From Anseranas semipalmata (taxonomy: Eukaryota > Chordata > Aves > Anseriformes > Anseranatidae), in NCBI GenBank assembly GCA_013399115.1, contig VXAA01002162.1, forward strand, positions 129,870 through 193,869: DNA of 64,000 bases, in the 5' to 3' direction. A model generated the notes under the pieces. That model worked only from the letters and a program-made list of their open reading frames with translations. It had not been told where the DNA came from and made no database searches. How positions within the stretch are numbered: the first letter of the stretch is position 1; each line of letters begins with the position of its first letter. Of this stretch, positions 11,501 through 24,500 are shown piece by piece. A program made the translations under genes and the position numbers.

Positions 11501-13904
11501 GAATCAATTAGAATTACTAATTCAGTTGGAAAGAGATTAGGAGGTTTTGTGGGATGATTTTCTAAGGATATGCCTTAGAAAGTTTGAAGGATAAGGAAAC
11601 TGTGCCTGACTGCCAGTGGACATAAATTTATTAGAAAGGATGGAGGGAAATCTTGTTCTAATTAAGCAAAAAGACTACTGAGTTAATCATTAATCATCTC
11701 CAGCTGGACTGGGCACTTGATCTATGGCAACAAGGTTCCTCAAATTGTAAACATAGTGTAGTACAGAACTATGGCTGCAGTTCACTGGTGTGATATCAAA
11801 ACTTACCTTGCTAAGAGTGTGGAGTATCTTCTTCGTCAGGCTGGTGCCTGTGGACATTATTACATTCCTATAGTGTAGGTGGACTGAAAATGAGAGAATT
11901 AATTCTCTCCCCAGAGAAAGGCCCTAATGTAGCATGTTGCATTCATGTGGACCTGGCTATTGAAAATTTAACAGCAGTATTTTGGAGGAATGCTACTGCT
12001 CAGTAACTCAAGAAAAGAAAAGATATTAACCTAAGTATTATAAAGGATTATATTGGCATTATTTTAAAAAGACAAAATGGGTAGTAATTTTACAGATATG
12101 AAACTACAGTGGACACTCAGCACATATAGGTGGAATCTATCTGGAAAAAGAAAAGGTTTGTGTCTTATATAGCCAACAGAGAACAGCTGCTTTGAATCAG
12201 CAGGAAGCCACTTATCAGACATGTACAGGAAAATACCGTACAAAATACTCAAGGAAGAGTATTCAAACATCTTTGAAGGTTTAGACTGGATCTCTAGTCT
12301 GCATGCATATATTAATGAATATGACCAGTACCCTGTAGACAAGATTTACCAATGTCTTATCTAATATATGAAATGATCCAGGAAATCAAAAAGGAAAAGA
12401 ATGACAAAGTTCGGAGAAAATCAGGCTCTGAGAAACTGGAGAAGAACTTACTGGTATACAACAGATCTGTGAAACTCAGGCCTTTCAGCAGGTAAATCTC
12501 ACTACTCACTTTTAGAGGAAAAAAAAGCCTACCATTAAGGGTTAACAGCTGAACAAAACACAGTCTCCTGCAGGCACAAAAATCCTATTTGGTTGAGCAA
12601 ATATACGTGAAGCTTATAACAGTGAAGAAACATATCATGTATAACTTCAAGGTGAGGTATATATTCCAAATGGGGAATAGCCTTATTGCTGTCATGTCCC
12701 TGCTGAAGTGTAAGAAAAATGTTGCAGCTATCACAAGAACACAGAATTCATCTGGAAGTTGATGAGCCTTCAAAGAAACCTCATTCCTTGATTAAAACTG
12801 AGCTGAAATTCATCATCCTGTAAGGGATTTAAGGTTCAAGATGCAAGTTGCTGAAATTTCTCATCTGCTCTCAGAAGGATATTTGAAACCCTTTTCAAGT
12901 ACAAATACATACAAAAACACCAAAGGAAGGAAGGGAGGGAAAGGCTATATACTATCAAAACAGTTACCTCTACTGAGAAACTTCACTGAATTTTAAGCTA
13001 TCTTGACTACATGCTGCAGCTAACCCATTAATTTTTTTGTTTGTTTGTTTGTTTGTTTGTTTGTTTTACTCTTTTGACTTGTCAAGAAAGGAACCAAGTG
13101 CTGACTTGTACCAAATTTTAGAAGGTAAACTCAGGAAATGGTAATGGACCACTGACTACAGCTAAAAGCAATAATTACTTCTTTTCATGAAAGCTGGACT
13201 CTCTGAATCAGGCTGTAATTGGCAAGTGTTGTAACCATCTGCAACACAAATGCCTTCATGAGCTGCAGTGATGGCAGGTCCTTAACATGTGCCTTCAGTT
13301 CTACAAGGCTGAAATTCAGTGTGCAGTCAGCCAGCTTAGAGGTTAAAAGGGGATATATATCAGTCTACTCATGAGACAAATGCTTTCTCCAGGTTGTTTC
13401 TGATTAAGAGAAAATGACAAGAAGCTAAACAAATTGCAAAAAGTGATGGCTCTCTTTTGCAGTAAGTAGATAGGCAAAGAGATGGGAAGGTATCTTGGTT
13501 AGATGCTATTAATCTCTTGACAGAAGAAAACTTTTGCCTGATTTAAAATCTGCTGCATGAGGAAACATTTCACCTCTCAGGAAATAATACTTTTTTCAAT
13601 TATAAGACATATGGTCAAAAAATACTTAGAGTTTAAAACGTATGGCAAACAATTAGCATAGTGGTTGGGGTGATTATGGCTCAGTAAGCTCTTAAAAATT
13701 TCAAAATCTATACAAGCATAATTGTTTGCTTGTTTTTTTCTGAGGTATCTAAAATCATTTTAGTAAATCTTGGCTCTGTTACAATACATATTAATAAAAA
13801 CATATGATTCCAAATAGTTTGATTTGGAAGCAAACAATTCTTGATTTTTTTTTCTTTCCTGATGAAAGTTGTTAATTTTAGCCAGTAATGAAGGAGAAAT
13901 GGTC
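5511..13904. other. Intergenic sequence without recognisable genes
   Basis: About 8.4 kb of mostly AT-rich sequence. Poly-A tracts occur at 7340-7358 and 7385-7399, an (AAAC)n tract at about 9478-9500, and a (GTTT)n tract at about 13036-13066. Open frames here are all under 160 codons, lack family signatures, and appear on both strands. A very old transposon remnant could be hidden, but none was identified with confidence. Confidence 0.5.
13034..13068. repeat. (GTTT)n microsatellite
   Basis: Seven to eight tandem GTTT units follow a T run. Simple tetranucleotide repeat. Confidence 0.95.
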
Positions 13905-15313
13905 AATTGTGGAAAAAGGAAGGACAACCGCTAGTCTGGGAACTACAGGCCAGTCAGTCTCACCTCTGTGCTGGGCACGAGCATGGAGCAGACACTCCTG
14001 GAAAAAATGCTAAGGCACTTGGAGGACAGAAAGGTGACTGGTGACAACAAACATGGCTTCGCTACGGGCAAATCATGCCTGACATATTTGGTGGCCTTCT
14101 ATGATGGGGTTACAGCATTGGTGGGTAGGGGAAGACCAACTCACATCATGTACCTGGATGCTTGTGCAAAGCATTTGACACTGTCCTGCATGACATCCTT
14201 GTCTCCAAATTGGAGAGACATGGATCTGATGGATGGACCACTCGGTGGGTAAGGAATTGGATGGATGGTTGCACTCAAAGAGTTGTAGTCAACAGCTCAA
14301 TGTCCAAATGGAAACCAGTGACAGATGGCATTCCTGAGGGGTCAGTATTGGGACCGGCACCGTTTAACATCTTTGTTGGTGACATGGACAGTGGGATTGA
14401 GTGTACCCTCAGCAAATTTACGGATGACAGCAAGCTGAATGGTGCAGTCGACACACTGAAGAGAAGAGATGCCATCCAGAGGGACCTGGACAGGCTTGAG
14501 AGGTGGGCCTATGTGAACCTCATGAAGTTCAACATGGCCAAGTGCAAGGTCCTGCATCTGGGTTGGGGCAATCCCAAGCACAAATACAGGCTGCACAGAC
14601 AATGGATTGAGAGCAGCCCTGAGGAGAAGGACTTGGGGGTACTGGTGAATGAAAAGCTTGACATAAGCCAGCAATATGCACTTGCAGCCCAGACGGCCAA
14701 CTGCATCCTGGGCTGCGTCACAAGAAGTGTGGCCAGCAGCTCGAAGGAGGAGATTCTCCCCCTCCTCCACTCTCATGAGACCCCAACCTGCAGTACTGCG
14801 TTCAGCTCTGGGGCCCCCAGCACAAGAAGGACATGGACCTGTTGGAGCAGGTCCAGAGGAGGGCCATGAAGATGATCAGAGGGCTGGAGCACCTCTTCTA
14901 TGAAGAAAGGCTGAGAAAGTTGGGGTTATTCAGCCTAGAAAAGAGAAGGCTCCAGGGAGACTTTATAGTGGCCTTCCAATATTTAAAGGGGGCCTACAGA
15001 AATGATGGGGAGATGCTCTTTATCAGTGAGTGTAGTGACAGGACAAGGGGTAATGGCTTTAAACTAAAAGATGGTAGGTTTAGATTAGGTACAAGGAAGA
15101 AATTCTTCACCATGAGGGGGTGAGGCCCTGGAACAGGTTGCCCAGAGAAGCTGTGGATGCCCCATCCCTGGAGGTGTTCAAGGCCAGGTTAGATGGGGCT
15201 TTGAGCAACCTGGTCTAGTGGAAGGTGTCCCTGCCCATGGCAGGGGGGTTGGAACTGAGTGGAACCTTTAAGGTCCCTTCCAACCCAAACCATTCTATGA
15301 TTCTATGATTCCT
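13905..15313 (+). mobile_element. 5'-truncated CR1 LINE
   Basis: This block encodes a CR1-type reverse transcriptase in broken frames and ends at 15284-15312 with the diagnostic CR1 tail, ccattctatgattctatgat. Full CR1 elements are about 4.5 kb, so only the 3' third remains. The 3' untranslated part (cctggaacaggttgcccagag and after) closely matches the fragment at 62528-62738, which suggests the same or a sister subfamily. The position of the 5' edge is approximate. It lies about 15.7 kb upstream of the RAB2A CpG island, in the same orientation as the gene. Confidence 0.93.
13968..15123 (+). pseudogene. CR1 reverse transcriptase remnant, frameshifted
   Basis: Three overlapping open segments in three frames (13968-14252, 14162-14869, 14833-15123) together resemble the RT C-terminal half of CR1 ORF2. 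The first has CR1-like words for the template-grip region ([12 protein letters not shown]). The second picks up at the KAFDTVLHD motif, then a PEGSVLGP block where PQGS is usual, and keeps the catalytic FTDD (about residues 86-89 of that segment). The third carries [28 protein letters not shown] and [10 protein letters not shown]. Two frameshifts, near 14160-14250 and 14830-14870, and the lost N-terminal half make it non-functional. Confidence 0.9.
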
Positions 15314-17645
15314 TAAAATAAATTCCTTTTAAAATTAGCCTCTGCAATTGGTCAGCTCAAGAATTACTTTGCACAGAGGTTCTTTCTGGATAAAACACTG
15401 GTGCAGTGTGCTAAATTTCTTGAGGAAACTATATTCAATAATTATCTCAAAATAATTAGTAATTATTTCAAAGTTGTTAGGTATTCATTACTTATCACAA
15501 GAGTGATCAAATTTTAGAGAGGATAAGCTTAATCACTGTTTTAAGTGAAAGACTGTTCAGTTCTGTTCAGAATTCAGTTCTGTTACAGAGTTTCTGGTTA
15601 CATTTCATAGTAAATTCAGAAAAGAGTTGCTAATGTAGTTGTATCCCATACGTAGAGGGTATTTATACAGACCATCCCCAAGTCTGAGAATGTTTATATA
15701 AATAAGTAACTTAACATCCATCTCTGGGATAATATTCTACAACAGTATAGTAACACATCTTACTGAAGATCTAAATGATCTTAAGTCATCTAACCATGAT
15801 CAAAACATCATCTCTAACCTGGTCCAAATATAAACAGAAACTTGGTCATTTCAGCTAGGGAATCACAGTAGATGATGGTGGCTTTATCCTTCTGTATACA
15901 CAGTTGGCATACACAGTTACGGAAGTACACGCTTTCTAATGCGTTATCTATTTTCAGTTGACTACACATCTAATATGCTTGCATTGCCTCCATTACTATG
16001 ATATCTGAGCTCTTCAGTCTCTCTTGATCTTCCTAGAACTTATGTAATGTAAGAAAATGCTAACCAGAATTTTTACCAAAGCAACAGCAAATCAGTGGTA
16101 GACCAGTAAATTCAGGTCACAAGATGATGTCCCAGTTCTTAAGCCAACTTTCCATGATACTGCCAAAGTAAATTTGAACCTTCCATCCTAAAAATATCCT
16201 GTTTCCACTTTGAAGTGAAGTTTTGGCAAGAGAAAAGCTGACAGTAATAACCTTCTTGGCTGTTTCTACATTATTTAACCAGGAAGATATGACTGGAGAA
16301 ATGGTAAAAGTGACCTTGAAACTTCTTTGTGTATAGTAAAAGTAGATTTTGTAACGTAGCCCTCTCAATTAACATAGAATATTGCAAAAGAAACACTGAC
16401 TTCAATAACCTATGCTAGCCTAAATTATTTATTTTGACAGTCACTCAAGAAAGTGATGTTTCAGCTATGACTGCTGACCTTCCTCAAGGTTTCTTACAAA
16501 TAAGTCAAAGCAAACTCTCCAAATATCTAGAGGAAATGCAATGTCAAAACACTGTACTTCAGAATAACTGTCAACATGTATGACTAAATTAAATTAACCT
16601 GAACTGAAGATTAAATGTTGTTGTTCTGAAATGCATATCAATCTTTATATTCATTGAGGGAACTGCACCAACATAACCTTGATAATTTCTGTGGATTTGG
16701 GGAGGAGGATACAAACACATGGCTCCTTAAATTCAGTGGTCAGCAGTCAGCATTGGCCCATGGAAACAATGAAAAGCTGATATTGTATTACATGAAACAC
16801 CAATAGTTTCAGTTTTAATGTTTAATATCTGACGTATTGACAATGTTGGATGCAATTGCTAACCATAAATCATGCTTTGGGGAAAGAAGCTCTATGTTCT
16901 GACATGTCAAATCACTATAGTTATTTACAAGCAGTGTTATGGAGGTTTTCAATGGTTATGTCAGAGTTTCTTTCCACAGTCAGTGAGAGCATCCAAAGAC
17001 TGAAATGGTAGCCTGTAGGAAGTAACTGCAGTGCATTTAGATTTTAAAAGAGATCATGTTATTCAGATCACTTTCATTGGTAAGAAAATAATTACAGTGA
17101 GGCAAGGAATAAACTCCACCAAAGACTAAACTACAGGGGTTACTATAGCTGCTATTTACAGAAGCAAAGCTTGGAAAGATTTTATGTAGCTATTAGTCAT
17201 ACATACGATCATCTCAAACATGTAGGCTTCCATAAGGGAGCTGGAGTTGCACTGCTTAGCCCTCAGTCAGTTATATAAATCTAAACTGTCTATTTCTCAT
17301 CTCTTTTAATTTAAATTCCTGGCAGGATAACTGTGAGAGTATATGTGTGCAATTTTAAAAAATTACTTAACTGAAAATAGAAGCCATTGCAAATTGAAAA
17401 AAAAAAAAAAACACCTGGATTAGGCTGTTAGTTGTGAGACAGTTGTCACCGCTTAGTACATGCCAAGCCAAGGCTGTTTTTTTTTTTTTCCCTTGATATT
17501 CACAGATAGGTTTCTTGTTATTTAAAACCTCAGCAATTCCTCATTTAAAGCTCTCTTAACACACCAGGAAAAGTACATGAGCCAAAATGCATCTTTGGGG
17601 AGGGTTTACGCTGCTCTGCACAGTTGGCTGTTCCTACATGTAGAG
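15314..17645. other. Intergenic sequence, nothing recognised
   Basis: AT-rich unique sequence with short poly-A (17397-17412) and poly-T (17477-17490) tracts. No exon, RNA gene or repeat family was recognised. Confidence 0.5.
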
Positions 17646-17722
17646 TGTAGAGTTAGGTCATAGGTTGGACTACGTGATCTTGGAGGTCTTTTCCAGACTA
17701 AATGATACTGTGATTCTGTGAT
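17646..17722 (+). mobile_element. CR1 LINE 3'-terminal fragment
   Basis: The sequence gttaggtcataggttggact, then gatcttggaggtcttttcc, then ctgtgattctgtgat matches the end of the CR1 at 40772-41026 almost word for word. Only about 77 bases remain, typical of extreme 5' truncation. Confidence 0.9.
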
Positions 17723-19299
17723 ATGATTAGATTCTAGCTGACATTTAAACCTTCCCGATCTGTGAGGTTTTGAGGGTAAATTCAGTCCAGTTAAGAAAGA
17801 GGTTACTAGTAAATTTTAAATGGTTTCTTTCCTTTGTTTCTCAGTGGAGGCTGCTATCATATAAATTACTCCTCAGCCTATTCTTAACCTTCCTGTGGTA
17901 ACTGCAGCTCCAGGAAATATTTGTATGCATAATCCATGCAGTTAAAGCAGCTAAATTATTCAATGCAATATCTTTTCCATCCTTCAAATGCTGGCAAAGC
18001 CTGCTACTGGACCATCACACTCTGATTCCAGTAGCTTCTCTTTCCTACAGTTGCTAGCAACTCAATAGTAAAAGGCTGCTTATTAGGTTTGCAATTTCTT
18101 GTGAACTTAAATGATTTTTAAGGTCTCCTTCCTTTCTTCCACTTTTCTCAAATACAACAAGAATATTGTGATGGACTTCCATTCCCCTTCCACAATTCTG
18201 TCCTGGTGGAAAAAGGACTGAGAAACTCCTGCTGATCTTGTTCCACCGTTGGAAGAGCGCTCCGCAGTGCCCTTTTCCTCTTCCCTCCATCGCTTCCCCA
18301 AGGTAGCCTCCTCTGGTGAGGGATTACATTTGCCCTTGCACTGCCTGCCTTTCAGCAGTGGCTCCCTAGTCATGGTCAGATGCAAAGACCATTATTGTTT
18401 GACAGAGAATTTAACCTGTTCATTTAAAATGAAGTCTAAAAGCCGGTCTTCTTTCAACACCTGGGGAAATGAGCCGGGGATTACCTAATTTGCTTTAATA
18501 GATACAGATTCTTAGTCAGTGTTCCAAGTTCTAGGCCTGCTAAATACCCTGTGAGCCAAGTTCATCATCTGTAACTGCAATTTGAAGTCCTCAGGCTGTT
18601 GCTCCTCGGTTACTTTTTAACGCTCTTCGTTCAGAACGTGCTTGTTTTCTGCGAGGTATTCTCTCCGATGTTCAGTTTATCTTAGTTGCACCGTCCACTA
18701 TCTACTCCATGAAGGAGTAACAGTTTGTGAGAAGTATCAGAGTATCAGAGGAATGCTTGTTCTTGAATAGTATTGAAAGTTAAAAACAGGATAAAAAGAA
18801 ATATCAGATACAGTTAACTGTGTATTTTCCAAAGAGCGGGATAAAGAATGTATCTTTTTTTCTGACAGAAGAAAACATTTTTTTCATAAATAAATATAAT
18901 AAACATGACAAAATTATGTTAAGGATCCTTTACTGTATACGGCTGTGTTTATTTCCTGAAAACCATGAAAGCTCTTTTAACAGTAACATCTAGTGCTTCA
19001 TGCACATAATGTGAATTAGGTTTGGGAATTATTAATATGTCTCTCTTTGTATCAATTTTAAGCATACCAAACCTGTGAAATAATGTTATCTATTCCCATC
19101 TATTCCCAGCACATAACATGGGCATTTCCAAAGTGTTTTAATGCCAGATATTTTTTCTATCTCTTTACTCTGTGGCAGTTAAAAGTGCTACGAATCCTCT
19201 CCAGCACATCATTTTGCTTCACATCTACCCTAAATAAACCAGCATATACACTGTGCCACAGCTTTCTCTGGATTTGTATAATTTCTCTTTATCAAATCA
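17723..19299. other. Intergenic sequence, nothing recognised
   Basis: Unique sequence. Open frames of 60-92 codons at 18054-18488 overlap on both strands and show no family signature. Confidence 0.5.
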
Positions 19300-19465
19300 G
19301 ATACTAATCATTGAGTCCAACTCCTGGCTCCACACAGGACCACCCAAAAATCAGACCATGTGTCTGAGAGCGTTGTCCAAACACTTCTTGAACTCCAGCA
19401 GGCTCGGTGCCGTGACCACTGCCCTGGGGAGCCTGTTCCAGTGCCCAATTCTGATCAAGATAACT
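19300..19465 (-). mobile_element. CR1 LINE fragment, antisense
   Basis: The plus strand reads ttgagtccaactcctggctc, then gaccacccaaaaatcagacc, then ggggagcctgttccagtg. These are reverse complements of the CR1 region just before its 3' end, matching the layout at 27718-27850. The terminal octamer-like repeats are not visible, so the extreme 3' end is missing or too diverged. Confidence 0.88.
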
Positions 19466-20219
19466 ACTTTAAAACAAGGCTGAGCAAAGTACTATTTCTT
19501 ACTCATTGGTTTCAGTTCGAGCCTGCATTTCTCAAGCTCAGCTAGATCACATGCATTACTAAGCATCAGTTAGATCTTTAATTCTCATTGGTGAAAAAGC
19601 CAGGGACTGAGCTATATATACAAAAATGCACGGAATTTATTCACCCCAGGACATAAGGTCAAACACCTGCTTACTTTAAGTATGGTATTTAAACCTATTT
19701 GATCTTTATCTGAGGTGTAGGATAAAATGTTTGCATGGGATAAGTATGTTTTTGTCTTTTAAGAGACACTCATAAGCTTAGCTCTCATAAAGGTGAACTA
19801 CTGAACTATTCCAACCCCTGAGACAATTCCATATTCCAAATTGATTTATGTAAAACAACACAAATAGGCCTGCTGTCATTACAGCAAAATTATCTTGTAA
19901 AATAGTACAATGAAATCATCAGTATTTTTTTCATAATTTAAATGCTGCTTACTGGTAGAAAATTCAACTTGATAAGATGAAATCTAAAGGAATGAGCCGC
20001 CGGCTGGATGGAATGTGCCACAGACCCATCCAGTTCATGCCCCACAAGGTCCCAATTACATGTTTTTTTCTTTCCAGTAAAAGTAAAAAAAAAAACAAAA
20101 AGGCTTAATTCAGACAAATTACGGATTAATTTACTGCGAAATGTTAACAAGCGTACGAATCCCTGTATGGCTCCCTTGTTTTGGACATCAGTCTGTTTGT
20201 GCAATTTGTCTGTATCCGT
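19466..20219. other. Intergenic sequence, nothing recognised
   Basis: No gene or repeat family recognised between a CR1 fragment and the pyrimidine array. Confidence 0.45.
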
Positions 20220-20373
20220 CTTTTTTTCTTTTTCTTTCTTTTTCTTTCTTTTTCTTTCTTTTTCCTTTCTTTTTCTTTTTCTTTTTCTTTTTCTTTTTCT
20301 TTTTCTTTTTCTTTTTCTTTTTCTTTTTCTTTTTCTTTTTCTTTCTTTTTCTTTTTCTTTTTCTTTTCTTTCA
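20220..20373. repeat. Pure-pyrimidine array, (CTTTTT)n with (CTTTCTTTTT)n edges
   Basis: About 150 bases contain only C and T on the plus strand. The central part is a hexamer CTTTTT in perfect tandem (about 20272-20343), flanked by CTTTC-containing variants. The open frames spanning it on both strands (long K/R/E runs or L/F/S runs) are by-products of the repeat. Homopurine/homopyrimidine mirror tracts can form triplex (H-DNA), and their length is often wrong in draft assemblies. Confidence 0.95.
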
Positions 20374-21114
20374 TTCCTACTGTGATTAACATACTTTTCC
20401 AAAAACAATTGGTTTTATTTGATACAAGACATACTACTTAAACTGGATATTGCACTCTTGCCTCCATTTTGATTGGACATAAGTATTATAATTGTCCTAA
20501 GCTATTCTTTGTCCTCTCACTTTGTCTCAACTGACATTAACACCAGATGAACTAGAAATTTTCATTGCTTTCACTTGAGGGAACAGCTTTAATATCTTTC
20601 TTTGAGTCATCAGGATCTCTATTTAGTGTTACGTAAATTCACTTAGTGCTGCCACACCTTTCTGGGAAGGTTGATTGTTTAGTTTCTTTCTGCACCAAGA
20701 CAAGTTGCATTCCCAATACATTGCAGAATTTTATCACGTACCTTCAGCATAGGAAGTCGGATGCACCATATGAGCGCTCTGTTTACTGAGTAGCTATAGT
20801 CTGATTAACTCTGTGTTACACAGAGTATAAAGAACTGAGAGGATGGCTATGGTGTGACTGCTAATACAGAAAGAATTTATGCACTCTTTTTGTCTGGGAC
20901 AGCTCTGCTTTTTCCCATCATGTGTTTGGTTCATGTGCATGGCAAGAAGAACTACAGATAATTTCCACATTTTTGTTGCTCCTGGAAAAATTCATTCAGT
21001 CCTCTACCCACATTGCTGCTGTCAGAGAAAACTACTAGAAGTACTACTAGGAGTAGGGTCCTAGTTCCTACAGGGCATAAGTTAACCTGCTTGAGTCTTG
21101 TTGGCCTTGGCCAG
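20374..21114. other. Intergenic sequence, nothing recognised
   Basis: No gene or repeat recognised. Confidence 0.45.
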
Positions 21115-21186
21115 TTGTTATACGGCTGATGATTTCCTAGAAGGAGCAAGCTGTTATATGGTTGATGATTTCCTAAAAGGAGCAAG
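21115..21186. repeat. Two-copy 36-bp tandem duplication
   Basis: 21115-21150 and 21151-21186 are near-identical: both contain gatgatttcct followed by aaggagcaag, with about five substitutions between copies. It is a local, fairly recent duplication. Confidence 0.9.
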
Positions 21187-21396
21187 ATTGGTTTTTATTT
21201 TTGAAACACAGAATTATTTTTCATAGTTTGTGGACCACTCTGGGCTCATACTGGGGAATACTACATATGTGTTTTTTTCCCTACCGCACCAAGGAGTTCT
21301 GCAAAGAGACTGGTCCTCTTACCATTTGAAAACATTGGAAGAAAATATCATGACTGAAGTTGTTTGTCACCTGAAAAAACATTTTTCAATGGTCAA

Positions 21397-21507
21397 TTTC
21401 CTTTCCTTTCCTTTCCTTTCCTTTCCTTTCCTTTCCTTTCCTTTCCTTTCCTTTCCTTTCCTTTCCTTTCCTTTCCTTTCCTTTCCTTTCCTTTCCTTTC
21501 CTTTCCT
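21397..21507. repeat. (CTTTC)n pentanucleotide array, about 22 copies
   Basis: An uninterrupted TTTCC/CTTTC pentamer runs for about 110 bases with no visible substitution, so it is probably length-variable. It lies 1.0 kb right of the hexamer pyrimidine array and has the same strand bias. Confidence 0.97.
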
Positions 21508-24500
21508 CATAGAAGAAAAGAAGATCATTCTGAAGAAAATACAAATAGGATTGAGAAACCTAGCAGGAAAAAAATGCTAAAGTATTAGAATAGACTTCGG
21601 AGAAGAGGACTGTTAACATACCACAGGGCAATGAGGGTGATGAGTGTTCTGCACTGCCACAAACTGCAAGCATTTTCTATGCAAAATAATTATGATGAGA
21701 TGAAGGTTGTGACAACTAAACAAGGTTCACCGTTAAAAAGTTATGATTACGGTAGCTAGCGATATCCTCTCAACTTAAGTTTTATCAGATGAGCTTCATT
21801 AAGTCAAAATGTAATACAACCCTTCTTCACAATTTTGGACTTGAAATAAAGAATTGAAAAATCCCTTTTTAAAGTGTTATGGAAGTAAATTATAGAACTA
21901 TAATGGAAGAGACTTTCCAACAAAGAGAAATCTGATGAAAAATAAACTAGACCTTGGAGCCAGGAGAATTAATTTCCTTCTGTAGTTATTGCCATGAAAG
22001 ATAAGGCAGAATCCTAGACATCCAAAATTTTGTCCTACTTGGCAACTCATGATCACAGCAACAAGATAAACATGTAGAAATTTGTTGCAGAGAGAAGTCA
22101 TGCGCTCATGAATCCAAAATAATATCATATATTGAACACCTAATAATTTGCCATCTGAAATGTATGCAAGCTGACTTTTTTTTTGCCCCATTACAATTCT
22201 TGCTCTTGGTTTTTTTTTTCTTTTTTTTTCTTTCTAGGATGTGCTGTTTACTTTTCTCAGCCAGCGTATGAATGGTCAACAGATAGTGATATAGAAACCT
22301 TAACTAAGAGAAAAATCTTGACTCTTGCCCACCTTCTCATCTAGAATTCCACCTTCATGTGGAATTAAACACTCCCTAGCTTACAATGTAAGGCTACAAT
22401 CGCAGAGCTCATGTGGGCAATAAAAGCTTTGGTGTGACCTTCACAGTCTAAGACAAGTGAGGGAAGCTATGCTGAAATGACCTTAAAACAGTTTGAATTC
22501 TGAAACACAGACTCAATCAAATGAAGGAAAATACATGCAGAAGCACGTGCTGTCCTCCACATCAACAACAGCTCAATACAAAAGGAGCCTACATACGTAT
22601 TTGTTAAAGGAAAACATCTCGTAGTTTAAAATGCTTAAGATGAATGCACAGCAAATACGTCCTTAAAAGAGAAACAAACCGATTTGCTATTCATGCTATT
22701 TTGGCTTGTTAAGTTTTAAATTGTTTCAATAAGATCTTAAAGAATTTTAACATCATCATCATACTTGGATACATGTGTTCTAGCTAGAATTACCAGTTGT
22801 TTCTATTATACATCTCAGACAAAAATGTAGGGTGGGCTATCCACTAATACCTTGGTGGAAACTAATCATTTCTGTGACTCTGACCCTAAGATTTCCTCAC
22901 CTCAAATTCTTCAGCAAGTTTGCTGACTTCCAGAATCTTAGACAGTTCCTTACTTTCTACAGACACCAGAAGACATCAGTAGAGGTACCTGAAAAAGAAA
23001 ATCATTGCTATTTTGAGAGAAAAAGAAAAAAAGAATTAACCTTCTTTTTAAGGCTTTCAGACCAAAATGCTTTCAATTTGAAAAAGAAAAATGTGTCCAG
23101 ACTTGCTTACTCCTATTGCTTTTTAATGAAACCAACTCCCCTAAAGTTGTCTCACTTTTTGCTGGGTAAACAGGAAGTTTTTGTGATCTTCACTTCCTGT
23201 GAGCCTGTGCTCTCTCTATTATCTTCCACTTTCTCTTTATTTAACCATTGCTAAAACAGTTTTTAAAAAAGATCTAAAAAATAAAATTAAGAAAAATTAT
23301 ATAATATATTATATATAATATAAATACAATCTTGAAAATTTGCCTTGATGTCAGTTCAAGTAGAGTTCTGCATCGATCTGATATTGCCTGTGTAGCACGA
23401 ATGCTCCATGCCCTTGTGATTTTTGTTATGAGCAGACATTTTCTAAAGCTTCTGAGAATAGAAAAAAAAATCAGCATATCTCTTCAGTTGGTTTGTTAGC
23501 CATTTCAAGGTTATTTCAAGGATCCTTTTGTTTTCCTAGTTTTTATGGGAAAAGTGCTGTTTTATCAAACTGTTTATAGCAAGGCAGTAAGAAACAAGGT
23601 TATTTGCAAGGAAAAGCAGGGTGCAATGATAACAGTGGCAAAGGCCATTAGTAAATAAACAGGGATAAAGCAGAGTTCATGTACATATTTCCATGGGTGC
23701 AAAAACCTAAAATATGAATACAGCTGGGAAATTGAAGAACTATGCTTGGTTTTGTTGCACTGGCTAGAAAATGTAGTGTCAAGATTATATTCTGAAGACA
23801 GAAAATGCTATTAAAACTGAATTTTTCATTCTCAAAAAATTATTTATCCATGTAGTCAATCCAGAATGAAACATTCAATGACTGTAGTGGTTGGAGATGC
23901 ATGGTGTCTTTCAGAATGAATTTTTAGTGTTTAGCTAATAGCATTATCTAAGGATATTATTTAAATACTACACTATTTTAAATAAAGGTTTTAAAAATTA
24001 ACCCAATTTCCAAACTTTTTTCACGAGATCAAAAGCAACCATGCAACTTAGCTTTTTTTTTTTTTTTTTTTAACTGTACACATCGGCCTTCAGTACAATT
24101 GCTGTATCTCTGAAAGCAAAACAGTGGCTACAGGCAAGGGCGGGGAAACCTCTGTGCAGATATTCCAGCCATTAACTGAACCTTCCCCACTCTGAAGTTT
24201 GAATTTCTCATATAAATAAACTACAACAAGCAACTGTAGCAGCTCTGGCTGCAAGTGAGAACTTTTCCCACATCTCAAGCCTGATCAACACCTGAGCATA
24301 AAAGATGCTTGTATCAACAGACCTAGCAAAAAGATGTGCCAATTTTACAAGGGAGCTTTAAAAAAAAATAAAATAAATTAATAAATAAATATGGAACAAT
24401 GTTCCATCTGACCCATATTAAAGACAAATAAATTCAAAAATCCAGCCTCGGTGGTTGTTGTGATAATCCATTCTGAAAGTAAAATGTCTGTAATTTCAAA

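Noticed and set aside
10900..12900. Faint coding-like plus-strand text suggesting an old retroelement
   Set aside because: No RT, integrase or protease motif could be identified; too weak to report as a feature.
19938..20408. Open frames with long Lys/Arg/Glu or Phe/Leu/Ser runs
   Set aside because: They are translations of the pyrimidine repeat array and have no domain.
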